A stretch of DNA of 64,000 nt from Lytechinus variegatus (lineage: Eukaryota > Echinodermata > Echinoidea > Temnopleuroida > Toxopneustidae): assembly GCF_018143015.1 (NCBI RefSeq), contig NC_054751.1, positions 15,981,292 through 16,045,291 on the forward strand. Reading direction: 5' to 3'. Below are positions 47,954-59,731 of this stretch, piece after piece. Under the pieces are notes generated by a model. That model was not told where the DNA came from, did not search any database, and saw only the letters and a program-made list of their open reading frames with translations. A program made the translations under genes and the position numbers. Position 1 is the stretch's first letter. Every line of letters starts with the position of its first letter.

Positions 47954-49924
47954 GGGCCGTAGCTAGAGGGGGGTATGGGGGGTGTGACACCCCCCCCAAC
48001 ATTCATGGCAATCGGCAAAATCATGTACCAGTCGGCAAAATGGAGGATAGGGGAGAAAAAGAAAGAGGGAAAGAAAGGAAGAGAAAAAAGAAAGGAGAGA
48101 GGGGAGAGAAAGAAAGAAAGAAAGAACGAAAGAAAGAAAGAAAAGGAAAGAAAAATAGGGGTACTAACTTCGAAGAAGGTTACGACTTATAGAGTAAAGA
48201 CAACCAGTCATGCCAGTTGGCAAATCCAAGTCCCGGGCCAAGTCCATGTCCCGAACACAAGACTTAAAGATCTAGTAACTCTGCAGTTGGCAAATTCATC
48301 AAGACAAGTCTACAACTTGTAGACTTGTCTACTTCTCTCCCCCATCGGCTGATCCCCCCCCCAAAAAAAAAAAAACGGAGAAAAAGAGGGAGAAGAAAGA
48401 AACGTAGTGGGAAAGAAGAAATTATTGTACATTATAATGTCATATTATGTTATGTTATATTACATTATTTTTTCATAATTTGACCCTAACCCTATAACTT
48501 CATGAATTCCTAAAATCAGTCCATAAAATGTCTCTTTTTCTAATCTATATATCAAAAATTTTCAGCTCGCGCTTCGCGCTCGCATCATTTGATTAGTGAA
48601 AAACGTATAGTCTTAGTAGATTCCTGCAAACAAGCCTAAGAATGCCCCTCTTCAGATCTGAATTTCTTATATCTTCAGCTCGCACTTTGCGCTAGTGAGA
48701 TGCGTATTATAATCATGATTAGTAATAATAATAATAAAGAGTACTTGTATAGCGCATATCAAAATTATGAATAATGTCTCTCTATGCACTTCCAAAGGAC
48801 TTGGATACTATTTGGATACTATGACTATGACTACAAAAACTCTTCATGTGTTTGGATGTGATTCTAACAAAATCAGCAATCGCTTAGCACTCGCATTCAT
48901 TAGATGACTGTGGTGAGATATGTATACTCTTAATGGATTCTAAAAAAAAGAAATAGTCCTTAAAATGTCCCTGTTTAGGATCAATATATACATAATTTTC
49001 AGCTCGCACTTGGCGCTCGCATCATTTTTTTATCGAAATAGATAAGGTCTTCGTAAATTCCTACAAAAAAGACTTAAAATGCTTCTCTTCAGGTCTGAAT
49101 TACCTACATTTTCAGCTCGCACTTCGCGCTCGCAATATTTGGTTAGTCAGATGCGTATTTTAATCATGATTACAATGACTACAAAAAGTGTTTTATGTTT
49201 TCTGACAAAATCTGCAAGCGCTCGGCACTCAAATTAGATGAGTATGGTGAGATTAGTATTCTTTTATTTGATTCCTAAAAATAGTCTTTAAACTTTCTCT
49301 GTTTTGGGTCAATAAATACAAAAATTTCATCTCGCACTTCGCACTTGCATTGTTTGTTTAGCGAGACAGATAAGTATTTTTATTTTTGAAGAATTGCTAT
49401 TATGTCCCTTTTTAGGTCTGAATATCAAAAATTTTCAGCTCGCGCTTCGCGCTCGCATCATTTGCTCAGTGAGGTACATTACATATCCGTTTAATGGCAC
49501 AGTCCTTGAAATGTCTCTATAAGGTCAATAAGCCTATACGTGCATGGCTCTTGAGCACGCTTTGCACGCTCACCGAGTGACTCAAAAATTTTGCCAGTGC
49601 CCCCCCCCCTGCCGTGACCCACGGTAACCTCATTAGGGTTAATCATTATACTGCGAGTTAGCAACTACGGCTCACTAGCCTTTCTATTTTGATCCAAAAT
49701 TTTATTTTTACAGTGCAAATATCTTTGTATAATTTACCTTAAAGTATTCACCAAATGCCACTAATTCAATTCTAAAAATTCAAAATCTTTTTACATGTGA
49801 TTATTGTAGGGGGCACATCCCCCATCAGGCTCCCCCTGTGCTCACGTTGGCTCTGTCACACCAAATTTAGTTGGCAAATTTTAGCTGGTACACCCCCCCC
49901 AACAAAAATGCTTCTGGCTACGGC
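47954..49924. mobile_element. 1.97-kb TIR element with 10-bp target duplication and internal diverged array
   Basis: GCCGTAGCTAGA near the left end is inverted at the right as TCTGGCTACGGC. Just outside, the direct repeat GGTGGAAGCA is present at 47944-47953 and 49925-49934, so the borders are well defined. The inside has no transposase frame that I recognise. It begins with G and C runs and a GAAA microsatellite (about 48050-48165). From 48560 to 49580 it carries eight or nine diverged units of roughly 100-200 bases, each with a core like GCTCGCGCTTCGCGCTCGCA. A non-autonomous DNA transposon is the likely nature. A target duplication of 9-10 bases would fit Mutator-like transposases, but that is inference. 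Confidence 0.75.
48560..49580. repeat. Array of diverged units with CTCGCGCTTCGCGCTCGC cores
   Basis: Cores are seen near 48565, 48677, 48880, 49002, 49113, 49210, 49330, 49438 and 49552. Each is followed in most units by CATCATTTG-like and AGTGAGATACGTAT-like text and an AAAATGTCTCT-like stretch. The cores keep the palindromic GCGC.TCGCGC arrangement better than the spacers do. The array lies inside the 47954-49924 element. Confidence 0.7.
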
Positions 49925-50599
49925 GGTGGAAGCACCTTCTTGAGCTGAAGGGTGCGAAGTTGCACTCGTGTAAGTGCTCCCTGTGTAACGTATAGGTCGC
50001 ATCTGTAAAATTACTGTGCACATATTTTTCGTGTAGAGTGCATATAGACAATGACACTCTTAATTTGAAAATGAACAAGAGCTCCCAATGCCATAAGATA
50101 TTTTGATCAAAAGTTGAGTGAACAACACAGATAATAGGTAAATCACTTTGGGTCTCCTTGTTTTTGTATAACTTATCAACTTGGCATAGGTGTTTTGCAA
50201 AAAATAATCATTGAAAATAAATAGGTGGCCTATTTCGACCGTAACTGGATTATCGACTCTGGTTCATTCTTCAAGCTTGAATTAATAGCATATCGTAACA
50301 TTCCCTAAGTATAATTATTTCAATGAACCACGATTATCACCGTTTGTCTCATGACCTATTATGATAACCTCAAACACTTCGAACTTTACATTAGCCAAAC
50401 AAACTCAACATTTTACTTAAGGAGTCTACGCCTTAAATATACGTGTATATATTAGAAATGATATGAATAGATAATTATGACAAAATCCTTTTCCCATTCA
50501 TAAAAGGGAACACATTCTAGAAAGTAAGAAATCAGATTATTTTTTTCTTTTTCTTTTTTGGGGGTGGGAGGGAGGGCTAAATGAGGATCAAGGACCTAC

Positions 50600-50922
50600 C
50601 TTCTCCTCAACATGGCAAGAAGTACCATCTTGAAGAAGGCACCACTGAACTCCTTGTCTCCCAGAGCACCCGTCGGGTTCTGACCAAAGCCGTTGACGAT
50701 GATACCCTGTAGCCTGCAGATATCACTCTCACTGAGACCCTTGAGGAACAGATCTAACATATCATCGAAGACCCTGTCTGACCCCATCCGATGGACACGA
50801 AAGTCCACCTTTGGAAACGCTGTGGCAATGTTCTGTACGTTCTCGTGTATCCTCTGGCGGGTGTCCTGGACGCTGGACTTGACGAAGATGTACAGGACGA
50901 GAGGCACCGATGAAGAACCCAT
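50600..50922 (-). CDS. Unknown protein, exon 1 (N-terminal half)
   Basis: The start is taken as ATG 50922-50920 in the good context AAGATGG; an in-frame TAA lies upstream. The segment begins MGSSSVPLVLYIFVKSS and goes on with VQDTRQRIHENV, KVDFRVHRMGSDRVFDDML and GIIVNGFGQNPTGAL, ending MVLLAMLRR before the donor AGGAGAAG|GTAGG. It has a short hydrophobic stretch at residues 5-15 that is too short and badly placed for a sure signal peptide. The alternation of hydrophobic strands and amphipathic helices suggests a compact alpha/beta fold. I recognise no family and assign no function. Exon 2 follows 6 kb away with matching phase. The start could instead lie on an unseen upstream exon. Confidence 0.7.
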
Positions 50923-52495
50923 CTTCAAGAAGTGATCGGTTTTCCTTGAATCAGCGAAAATCAAATGTCTTTTTAACACTAGCTTTTTGGTTTTACTTAG
51001 GGAAATTTATGAATGGAAGTAAAACTTGACCATTTATATTCTCGTTTATTTGTTGATAAATTTGATCTTTTTGAAATAGCCTTTCGATGATCACCAACTT
51101 GGTTGGCTATTTCCTAGTTACAAGCAGGACTTGCAGCAAACGACTTAGTCCTCAAGCATCACCAGCATGTTGTCACACTTCACACAAGAAGTGTTAGTCC
51201 TTTTCCACAGTGTATAAACTTTAAATAGTCATCGTTTGGCTTTATCCTTTTACTTTCTCCAAATTGCTCAGTGTTTTTCACGGAATATCAAAGAGAAACT
51301 ACCATTTTTCATGTCAGTAGTGCGACCTTCACACTCGCTTGTGCATTCATATGCAACGTGTGGTATTGTGTGTACAGAACGTGGGTATCATGAAAACCTG
51401 CATAAAGGGAGAGAGAGAAAGAGAAGGAGGCGGAGAGAGGGAGGAGGAGAGAGGGAGAGAGAGAGGGAGAGAGACAGAAAGGGTACAACGAAACGGGATA
51501 GGTGGAGGGGGAGGGGGGAGAAAATAGGAGAGAGAATAAAAATGAACATTATATTTTTGAACATCGAAATCGGATTCCAAATGATTAGACGGGAGTATGG
51601 CGAGGCCGGATTAGCTGGACACCCAAAGAAAAAAAATACAAACAATTTTTCAAATTTGAAATAAAGAAAAGGTAAGAAAAAGAAAGAACTGTTATAATAA
51701 AAGAGACCTTCAATACTCGAAAAAAAAATAATTGTGCCCTGTCTGGCCTGTCACTTATCTCGACTGTGAAGTAAAACAAGGGAAATAAATTCACTCCTAG
51801 ATTTATCAAAGCTTCGACCGCTTTCAGATAAAGCTGATATGGTATGCAAACAAAGTAATTTCAATCGCAAAATGACGCATAAAACCTGGTAGCTATTTTA
51901 CAGGTCATGCATTTAATCATCATTTTCTTTGAGTATATCAATATCAGTCACAGGCTGATTCCACGTACAATATGGAATGTGGTATTGAAAACAGCATAAC
52001 TTGATGTTTCATATCGTAATGAAACAAATTAATCCAAATTATCTCATTTGATAAAGTGACAACGATACAAAAAATCATATAAGTCTATAATTTAAAACAT
52101 AATTATTATAAAATATGAGAAAAATGTGTGTGTGTGTTATGATGTGTAAGAGGTGTGTGGGTCTGTTTTTGTATGTCTGTGTACGCGCGTATGAGATTTT
52201 TTTGTAAGATGTGAGGGTTCGGGTGTCCGTATGTGTGAATGGGCGTCCGTAAGGGTGCGTATAAAGAGGTTTGACTTAGCAGTTTTAAATCCCATGGTTT
52301 CCCAAAGGAAAGTCCTTACATAAATACCTTAAAAGCTTAATTTCTTCTTGCATACATATGAAAATCATGTATTCATAACAGGGGCAGCGTCAGGGTATTA
52401 TGATAGGAGGGGGTAATAAAAAATTAAACGACCTTTCCTTTATATTTTTTCACTACAATATCAAATGGGGGTCGCCCCACCTTCCATATGGTCCA
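50923..52495. other. Upstream flank of the unknown gene; low-complexity tracts
   Basis: A GA-rich microsatellite lies at about 51403-51535 and a TG-rich tract at about 52121-52260. The long open frames over the GA tract on both strands are compositional. Confidence 0.5.
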
Positions 52496-52668
52496 ATTGG
52501 ACTGTAGTTAGGGACCAATCGAATTCTAGATTTAGTTTTACTCCGAAGAATTTCTTTTTAAAGCCGGAGGGATTTGAATTTAAATCATTTGAGATTTTAA
52601 AATTAATCTTTAGGAATAAAACTAAATCCAAAATTCAAATGGTGCCTAACTACAGTCCTCTTGGATTC
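52496..52668. mobile_element. Foldback MITE with GGACTGTAGTTAGG ends
   Basis: Left TTGGACTGTAGTTAGGGACC is inverted at the right as GGTGCCTAACTACAGTCC. The next inner parts GATTTAGTTTTACTCC and GGAATAAAACTAAATCC also pair. The open frame of 133 codons that crosses it is therefore an artefact. Confidence 0.75.
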
Positions 52669-52989
52669 ATTTTAAATCCCTGTAATTTAGAAAGTGGACA
52701 TTTGTTTGCTTTCCATAGTTCTAATCCACAGATAGTCTCTACAGATATGTCTTTTCGTGAGGGAATGAAAAATAAAAATGAATACAGAGGAATTTATAAC
52801 CAAACAACAAAGGAGAGGCAATCAGTCAAATCGTCATGGCGCCTGATCAAGCGTAAACGTATCTAATCCAAAATCTGTGAATTTTAAACAGTTATGCTAA
52901 TGGTCTGAATCAATGCATTTTAAATGCCACGTCGAAGATAAGCATCATGGGAATTAAAATGATAATAATAATAATAGTAATACTAATAT

Positions 52990-53060
52990 AGGTTTATTTA
53001 CCCAGGTAAAGCCACTTCAGTTCTGAAAACTGTTCTCCCAGCGGGCCCTGCTATTATTAC
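52990..53060. repeat. SINE family 1 tail stub
   Basis: TTTATTTACCCAGGTAAAGCCACTTCAG... CTGAAAACTGTT matches the end region of the 2802-3042 SINE (TTTACCCAGGGTAGCCACTTCA, CGAAAACTGTT). The tRNA-like head is absent. Confidence 0.5.
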
Positions 53061-55867
53061 TACCCCTATATCTTTATAACTGATGAAGTGAATGTAAGTT
53101 TTAAGTTCTTGTTTTAATTCGCACTTTCAAATTGAATGAAGTTTTTGTCAATTTCTTTATGTTCTTTATTTATAAATGAATTTATGATTTTAAAAAGACT
53201 AGGCTTGAAGACATTGAAAGATATATAATTTTGAAGACCCGGGGGATGAATAGCATGAAACTTTGACGAATGACTACAACAATAGAGTATGGGTTGCGGA
53301 GGACTAACTATTCTGCCCCTAAAAATGTTTGAAAAAACGTATATTTTTGTTACGCGTTTTACACAATCCAACTATGCATACATTGCACACCCTCGTGATC
53401 AGCTCGGTCGCTTTGCTTTCTCACTGACATAATACGTTCTTGAGCAATTGGAATGTATTCAACCCCAGGAGGAAAATCATATTCAGCAATGATAAATACA
53501 CATAGAATATTGATTTTAGTATCAATAACCATGGAGATTATAGAGGTCAGTAAAGGCACATTTCTATATCCATATGCAGATAATACTATTCAAGCCGTCA
53601 AACAAACATTTAAAAAACGAAACTCGAATCTTGCTTGGATCGTGGAACCAAACTTCACATCATTATTGAAATAGAAAAAATCAATATACAAATAAAAAAA
53701 ACTGACTCAAGTAGCTTATACACAAAGGGAAAAAGATAATCATGAGATATCACCCATTTCATTTTTTGCAAAAACTGAAAGAGAATAGATTTCCCTTCGA
53801 AATAAACAGCAAACTTCCTTAAAAGCCCACCTGTGTTTTTTTCTTCAAAACTTTAGAGTGTAGTTGCGACAATGACAGGCAAACGACTCTTTTCTTCTGA
53901 AAATGGCCCATTGTTCTTTTGTCTTGGTAGGCAGATCATCAGGTATTTCCTCCTAAGTCGCAATACAATTTTCAAAATCAGGTTCCATTCTTTCTCCAAA
54001 TTGAACAAATGAAAATCAACCTTCAAATTCACGGTCGGTTTCGGGTGCGGTACAGCAGTTTTCTCACATAACCTTTTGTTAGAGAAACGTAATTACAGGT
54101 ATAAACTAATCAAATTTAGAGTTTGATCAATGTGCATACCATTTTGCATAGCTGGATAATGGGGTACTATGACTCGCGTGTTGTATATTTGAACATTCAT
54201 ATTTGGCAAATTAAAATGTCTTCAAATATAACTGGAAGGGGTGGTGGATGTAATGGGGTGTAACAGTAGGAAGGTAAACATGATCAATTTATTAGCTCGA
54301 TGAAATTCCAGTAGCTAATACTGAAATAGGTTCTGACTCATACAATGGAGAAATAAAATGATTTTACTGGGGCAAATAGATATCACATCGACTGATTTGA
54401 ATAGGGTTTTATCTATGAAATTTATTTGTTTAGGGATCATTAATATCATCGTTCCATATTTACATCACACACGTGACTTTAATGCTTAAATGACAACGGT
54501 TATTATTGATAGTATTTGGAAAACAAATTTAGGTACACAGTCTCTCATTACGTGAATATCGTACATGGAAGTAAAAGAACTGTTGATATTGCAATATGAA
54601 GGGGGGATTCTTTAAAGGCCTTATAGGTTCTTCGTGAACAAGAAGATTTTGAAAGCATGAATAAGGCATTAGCGAAGGTATGTATCTCATACTCTGCTCA
54701 TTGCTCCTCAAATAGACGGGCAATACGAAAAAGTGTAATAAGAGTTTATTAATTCGCTCTTAGAATTAAGTTATCATATTATCAATTACTCCCCCCCCAA
54801 AAAAAAAATCAACAACGCCCAAACAAACAGCTAAAAACGGACACAAACATTATTGCTTGGATCAGTTTTGTTTTTTATAATTTTGATAAACCATAATCAG
54901 GATTTACAAATATCTATCATCGCCAGTTTGTACGTGTCTGAATAGAAATACTTTAAATTATTATTATGGTACTGCAATCTACAATTTATTGTCCATACTT
55001 CCTATGAAAATCTTTGTGATATCCCAATTTCAGAAAACGATTCATGGCCAGTGACCTATATGAATTGAGATGTAAAGTGACTGGACTATATTAGTCAAAA
55101 GCCTGCAGTGTTCTAACCCGGGTTCTAACTGTCTGACGCCAATAGACCAGTTTCTGCATGATTGAGAGCAAGCATTGTCCTCAAAGGGCATGGTAGTGTA
55201 TCAACATCATAAGCCGATTTCAAAACCCTTCTTTTTCAAGAACGTCAACCTTGGAAATTGTTTGGAGTCAATAGGAATCGGTGCAATCAGTAGCGTATGC
55301 GTGCTAACCAAATGCAAAGCCTAAACGTCGTTAATATGAGACTCTAACTTTGGTTAAAAAAAAATAATGTTGTGTGAGGGAGAGGAAAATTAGTACAACA
55401 TATTTTGGCGAAAGCTTTAAAGAAATCGGACAAGCTGTAAGAAAGTCATGGCTGTTCTAAGATTGGGATCCCTAAGACTACGTAAATTTCAAATTGGCAA
55501 CTGGGTAAGTAAATTATGACAAATGGTAGGTACAACTTTCCCCATAGGTCATGTACTTATAATTATCATGGATTTGTGGTTTTACCCTAAATACATATTC
55601 CAGCATATTGTTTTATGTCCTCATGAAAGAAAAATACAATTTGAAGTAAAACTTTAAAAATGACATTTTAGCCATTTTATGTCTTAGGGAAAATGGAATA
55701 GTGGTCCTGCCTTACGTCACTATGACTGATGACATCACCATGTATTAGCACCTATCATTATCAAATACGATACGTTAATCGTGACGTTATACACACTGTA
55801 AATAATATATGACATTTATCTATTACAAACGAGCCCGATATGACTTCATCGGCTTATCATATCACAC
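53061..55867. other. AT-rich intergenic sequence
   Basis: No supported gene. Around 55385-55460 the wording 'gctttaaagaaatcgg...gtaagaaagtcatgg' resembles the subterminal part of the AAGTCC-end superfamily but lacks its ends. Confidence 0.4.
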
Positions 55868-56008
55868 AGGGGTACAGTTTCATTGAACAAAAATTCAGTG
55901 ATTTCCACTAACATTATTGTTATAAGCTATCGACATCCTTGCGTCTGATTGGTAAAGAACAATTTACCAGTGAAAATCACTGACTAACTGCTTCATGAAA
56001 CACCCCCA
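55868..56008. mobile_element. MITE of the GTTTCAT-end family, diverged
   Basis: Left AGGGGTACAGTTTCATTGAAC and right GCTTCATGAAACACCCCC are imperfect inverted ends. GTCTGATTGGTAAAGAAC fits the GATTGGCTAAGAAG segment of the 25710 copy. Inner arms TTCAGTGATTTCCACT and AGTGAAAATCACTGA pair. Confidence 0.65.
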
Positions 56009-57085
56009 GACGATTCTCTTACCTCGATTGTGTCCGAGACTGGGGCGTGAATAATTCCAATTAATACCGGGTGACTCGTTGTGGGTTGATATATTCATGC
56101 ACAATATCTTATTTAGATACAACTAGGCAAAATATATTCAGTTCTAACTTCACGAAACAAGAATGATTTTTCTGAGCTGCCGAGGGTAACCCCACGCACA
56201 CTCTTGACTAGTCCTGACTGTATTGCCCTGCCCAGTCGGATCGTCACCACACTGCACATATATGCGTTTCGGCAACCAAACACACACCCCTTAGAGGACC
56301 ATAATTTACCTTTTCAGACCGCACATAGAATAAATACTCGATGAATAGGCGAAAAATGCGTGGTGAAAAAAATCTCATGTCGACTGAAAAATCATAGAGG
56401 CGAAGCGAGAATGAATGATTCCATATAAAAGTGAGAAAATGGAAAGCATGCAACCCCAAGGGGGTTAAGTTCATTGTTAGATTCTTAATGGTCTTGATGG
56501 GTATTTAGAATGAGGGTAATGAATTTTGGAATGGGCTAAATCTGTAATTTCATTCACATAAATATCGAAAAATATTGTCTAAATTGATGGCACGCATCAT
56601 AAATTGTGTTAAATGTAATATTTCAGATACAAATGAATTGTATTCATGGATTCACTGGCAGACCTAGTTGTTGGGGGCATGTGGCAACGACTGGGGTTTA
56701 ACTTCGTCAAATTGCTTATGTTTAGACCTACGGATACGGCGCTGAGTCCTTTGCTACGGATCGAACACCAAAAGAGTAGTTATAAAACATCATGCACAGT
56801 CGGAGATTATTTTCAGAAAGGGGCGACAAGATGACAATAGGGAAGTTCAAATGAAAACATGGAGGTAGGAACTTCTTATTTGGTGTTATATCTTGTTCTC
56901 TTTCTCTCTCTTGAAATTTCATCCTTATCACTTTCAAATTGCCCGTGTAGCTATGTAGCGCCCTCTGCATACACTTAACATTTTAACCCATGCAGCTCAC
57001 TGGATGTTAAGCACATTTTGATATTTCCGGAACGTTCAACGGGCGCACCCATGCTCATGGGCGGTGATCCCGGGGGGTGAGGTGG
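56009..57085. other. Intergenic sequence without recognised genes
   Basis: Nothing supported. Confidence 0.4.
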
Positions 57086-57260
57086 AGCAGGGGCGGATCC
57101 AGGAATTTGCAAAGGGAGGGGGGCACATTTTCCCGAGGAAAAATTTGACAAGCAGAAAAAAAGGCTTTCAACCAAAATGAGGACATTTTCCCGAGGAAAA
57201 ATGTGACAAGCAAAAAAAAAGGTCTTCATTTTCAAAGGGGGGGGGGGGCAAACTTTTGTT
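57086..57260. repeat. Repeat with two tandem TTTTCCCGAGGAAAAA units
   Basis: After GGGGCGGATCCAGGAATTTGC, two units of about 60-65 bases follow, each with ACATTTTCCCGAGGAAAAAT and GTGACAAGCA(G/A)AAAAAAAGG, then a long G run. The opening phrase is typical of a family of non-autonomous elements. The right border is not visible. Confidence 0.55.
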
Positions 57261-57892
57261 TCATCGGCATTTTTACATTACAAATCTTAATTGTGCCTCT
57301 CAAAGTGGGGATGGCACGGGCCGGCTTTGCTTTCCCCCTGGGTTGGGGTTGGACTATGGGAGAGGGTAGCCTCTGCGTTGCAATGACGAAAAATCTCATG
57401 AAATTACAGAAAATATAGTTAAATAATAATAGATAGATAAAAACTAGTAACGTCAAACATAAAAGTACAGGAACAAACATGAAATTTAGTAAAAAAAAAA
57501 AAAGAACTGATTATAAACAGTAGTAATCTAACAGAAATTAATCTGACTAAGCTAACAAAACCGAGGACGGTTGCCTGAAAAGTAATATTTTGAAGAAAAA
57601 AAACCCTCGTGACTTAGATAAAAATTAAAGAATCTTATGTACAAACGGAAAGAAAATGGCAAAGGGATAGAACGAAGAAGACACGAGAAACAGATCAGTC
57701 TTTACAGAAGTAAATGATCCTTATCAAAAACGAATCAACAACGTGCTTTAAAAGTATATAAATTCATAAATAAATAACGAGGCGTGTGAATATTTTTACT
57801 CGAATGTTTTGGATGTCTTGGTCAAGTTGGTTGGCTATTCATTGGTAGTTTGTTGGGTTTTGTTTTCTCTGTCTCTACGCCATTAGAGAGTT

Positions 57893-58178
57893 TTCGCACT
57901 TATACGGAGACACTCTCTACAACGCATCGATTCCTTTGACAATTCAAATGAAATCACAATGGAGAGCTGAGAGGCTTTTGTCGAAAGTTGGACTGGAACA
58001 GCAGATCAAACTAAGATATGCACCGGACGAACAATTACAAATATGTCGTTGTCCATGCTGTCCCCGTTCCGCCAACTTTCGACAAAAGCATCTCAGCTCT
58101 CCATCGTGATTTGACTTGCATCTTCAAAGGAATTGGTGCGTTATAGAGGGTGTCTCCGTAGTAAATGCAAAAAGTCCG
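57893..58178. mobile_element. Long foldback MITE
   Basis: The arms are about 110 bases each. TTTTCGCACTTATACGGAGA with CACTCTCTACAACGCATCGA at the left pairs with GCGTTATAGAGGGTG and TCTCCGTAGTAAATGCAAAA at the right. Inner arms AATGGAGAGCTGAGAGGC with TTTTGTCGAAAGTTGG pair with CCAACTTTCGACAAAAGC and ATCTCAGCTCTCCAT. The loop is about 80 bases. The inner core is related to that of the 2453-2662 element. Confidence 0.8.
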
Positions 58179-58193
58179 GATTAAGACTTTGGA

Positions 58194-58486
58194 CATTGGC
58201 GGCGGAAGCCTCAAAACTTAGGGGGGGTCCACCGAAATTTTGGGATGGACACAGGTAAAAAATGTGACAAGCAAAAAAAATAAATAAATGAATAAAAAAA
58301 GAAAAAAGCCATCAATCTAATTTTTGGAGGGATCACACATGTTTTAGGGGGGTCCACGTGAATTTAGGGGGGACGCAGGAAACAAAATTGACAAGCCAAA
58401 AAAAAAGTTATCAAAACAGATTGGGGGCGTCCCCCACCTCGAATTTAGGGGGGACAAATCCCCCCCCCCCCGCTTCCGCCGCCTAT
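58194..58486. mobile_element. 293-bp TIR element with 9-bp target duplication
   Basis: ATTGGCGGCGGAAGC at the left is inverted at the right as GCTTCCGCCGCCTAT. The flanks carry a perfect direct repeat GACTTTGGA (58185-58193 and 58487-58495). The interior holds G/C runs and GTGACAAGCAAAAAAAATAA, shared with the 57086 repeat. It is a non-autonomous DNA transposon. The 9-bp duplication and the overall style link it to the 1.97-kb element at 47954. Confidence 0.8.
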
Positions 58487-58750
58487 GACTTTGGATGAAG
58501 TACGGTATGTGGTTCTAAAATATGCGCAGTTGCGGCGGAACCGGGATAGGATTGTTAGATGGCTTTTGGGTAGCCCTCACCTTTGCAATAAGAAATAACT
58601 ATCTGATGGCGATTTTCGCGTATTCTGTATTATTATCATTACTATTATTATCAATATCATTACCAACATTATTATCATTCTTGCTATTTACGGTCGACCC
58701 CTTTCAAAACCGTTCCGCGCCCCTGACATCACTCTCAATTGATATCAACT

Positions 58751-59359
58751 TTTAAAGGACAAGTCCACCCCAACAAAAACTAGATTTGAATAAAAAGAGA
58801 AAAGTTCAACAAGCATAACACTGAAAATTTCATCAAAATCGGATTTAAAATAAGAAAGTTATGACATTTCAAAATTTCGCGTCATTTCACAAAAACAGTT
58901 CTATGAACGAGCCAGCTACATCCAAATGAGAGAGTCGATGATGTCATTCACTCACTATTTCTTTTCTTTTTTATTGTATGAAATATGAAATATTTTGATT
59001 TTCTCGTCATTGTCATGTGAAATGAAGTTTCATTCCTCCCTGAACACGTGGAATTCCATTATCTTAACATTTTGTGCTTCAGGCAAGGGGGTCCTAATCG
59101 TCAAATTCGTAAAAATTGAAATATTGTATAATTCAAACAATAAAAAACAAAAGAAATAGTGAGTGACATCATCAACTCTCTCATTTGGATGTAAAATGCT
59201 CGTTCATATAACTATTTTGTTAAAAATAAGCGAAACTTTGAAATGTCATAACTTTCTTATTTTACATCCGATTTTTGATGACATTTTCAGCATTGTGCTT
59301 GTCTGATTTTTCTCTATTGATTCAAATCAACATTTTTCTGAGGTGAACTTGACCTTTAA
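58751..59359. mobile_element. About 610-bp MITE with TTAAAGGACAAGTCC ends
   Basis: Left TTTAAAGGACAAGTCCACCC is inverted at the right as GGTGAACTTGACCTTTAA. Subterminal ATCAAAATCGGATTTAAAATAAG is mirrored by CTTATTTTACATCCGATTTTTGAT. This is the best-preserved of three superfamily members. It lies 146 bases past the stop codon of the sialyltransferase gene, and on that gene's strand it contains a CAATAAA (58972-58978) that could serve as a poly(A) signal. Confidence 0.8.
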
Positions 59360-59504
59360 GTTGTTCCGTCTACTTGTTCTCATGTTATCAAGAGAACGAA
59401 ATCGGAAATGAACAGATGGGCGGAGGCATAAAAAGATAAAATGCACCTTCTAAATCCCCCAGTGTAACTCAGTGCTTTTGTAGAAATTGAATAACAATTA
59501 CTTA

Positions 59505-59731
59505 CTATTTTTCGGAACAGTTTTCGACATGGAGTTTGATCACGCCGTTCTCGTGGAGTCTCATTAGGATATCGAATTCTTCATTGAAGTCGTGAATGAT
59601 CTTCTTGGTAATAAGTCGGTCGTAGTAGTGATACGCGACGGGGTGATGATCTGGTGAGAACCTAAACGGCCAAAACCCGAAGACGCGTGTCTCCTGGCAT
59701 AGATGAAGAGCCAGATTGACGGAAAAGAAAC
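59505..59731 (-). CDS. Alpha-2,8-sialyltransferase (ST8Sia-like), last exon: motif S end, motifs III and VS
   Basis: The exon completes the catalytic domain of a Golgi enzyme that transfers sialic acid from CMP-sialic acid onto a sialylated glycan. With the last base of the previous exon it reads GFFSVNLALHLCQETRVFGF then WPFRFSPDHHPVAYHYYDRL, and ends HVENCSEK before TAG. GFWPF closes sialyl motif S. HYYD is motif III. A motif VS-like H-x4-E is given by HDFNEE. The final Cys of HVENC is the partner expected for the second conserved disulfide. The acceptor is TATATTTACAG. The exon length (227) and phase match the exon before it. The family is certain at the level of ST8Sia-type; the subtype and product are not. 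Confidence 0.93.

Larger units (their letters stand above)
44622..50599 (-). other. Intron of the unknown minus-strand gene, about 6 kb
   Basis: It runs from the GTAGG donor at 50599 to the CAG acceptor ending at 44622. It holds a possible small foldback at 45196-45390, a degenerate TIR piece at 46319-46531, C/A runs at 45880-45945 and the 1.97-kb element at 47954-49924. The rest is AT-rich with no exon seen. Confidence 0.55.

Noticed and set aside
51236-51664. 142-codon plus-strand frame
   Set aside because: Mostly (GA)n, giving Arg/Glu repeats.
52465-52866. 133-codon plus-strand frame with a plausible composition
   Set aside because: Its first half is a foldback MITE with clear inverted arms, and the rest shows no exon borders.
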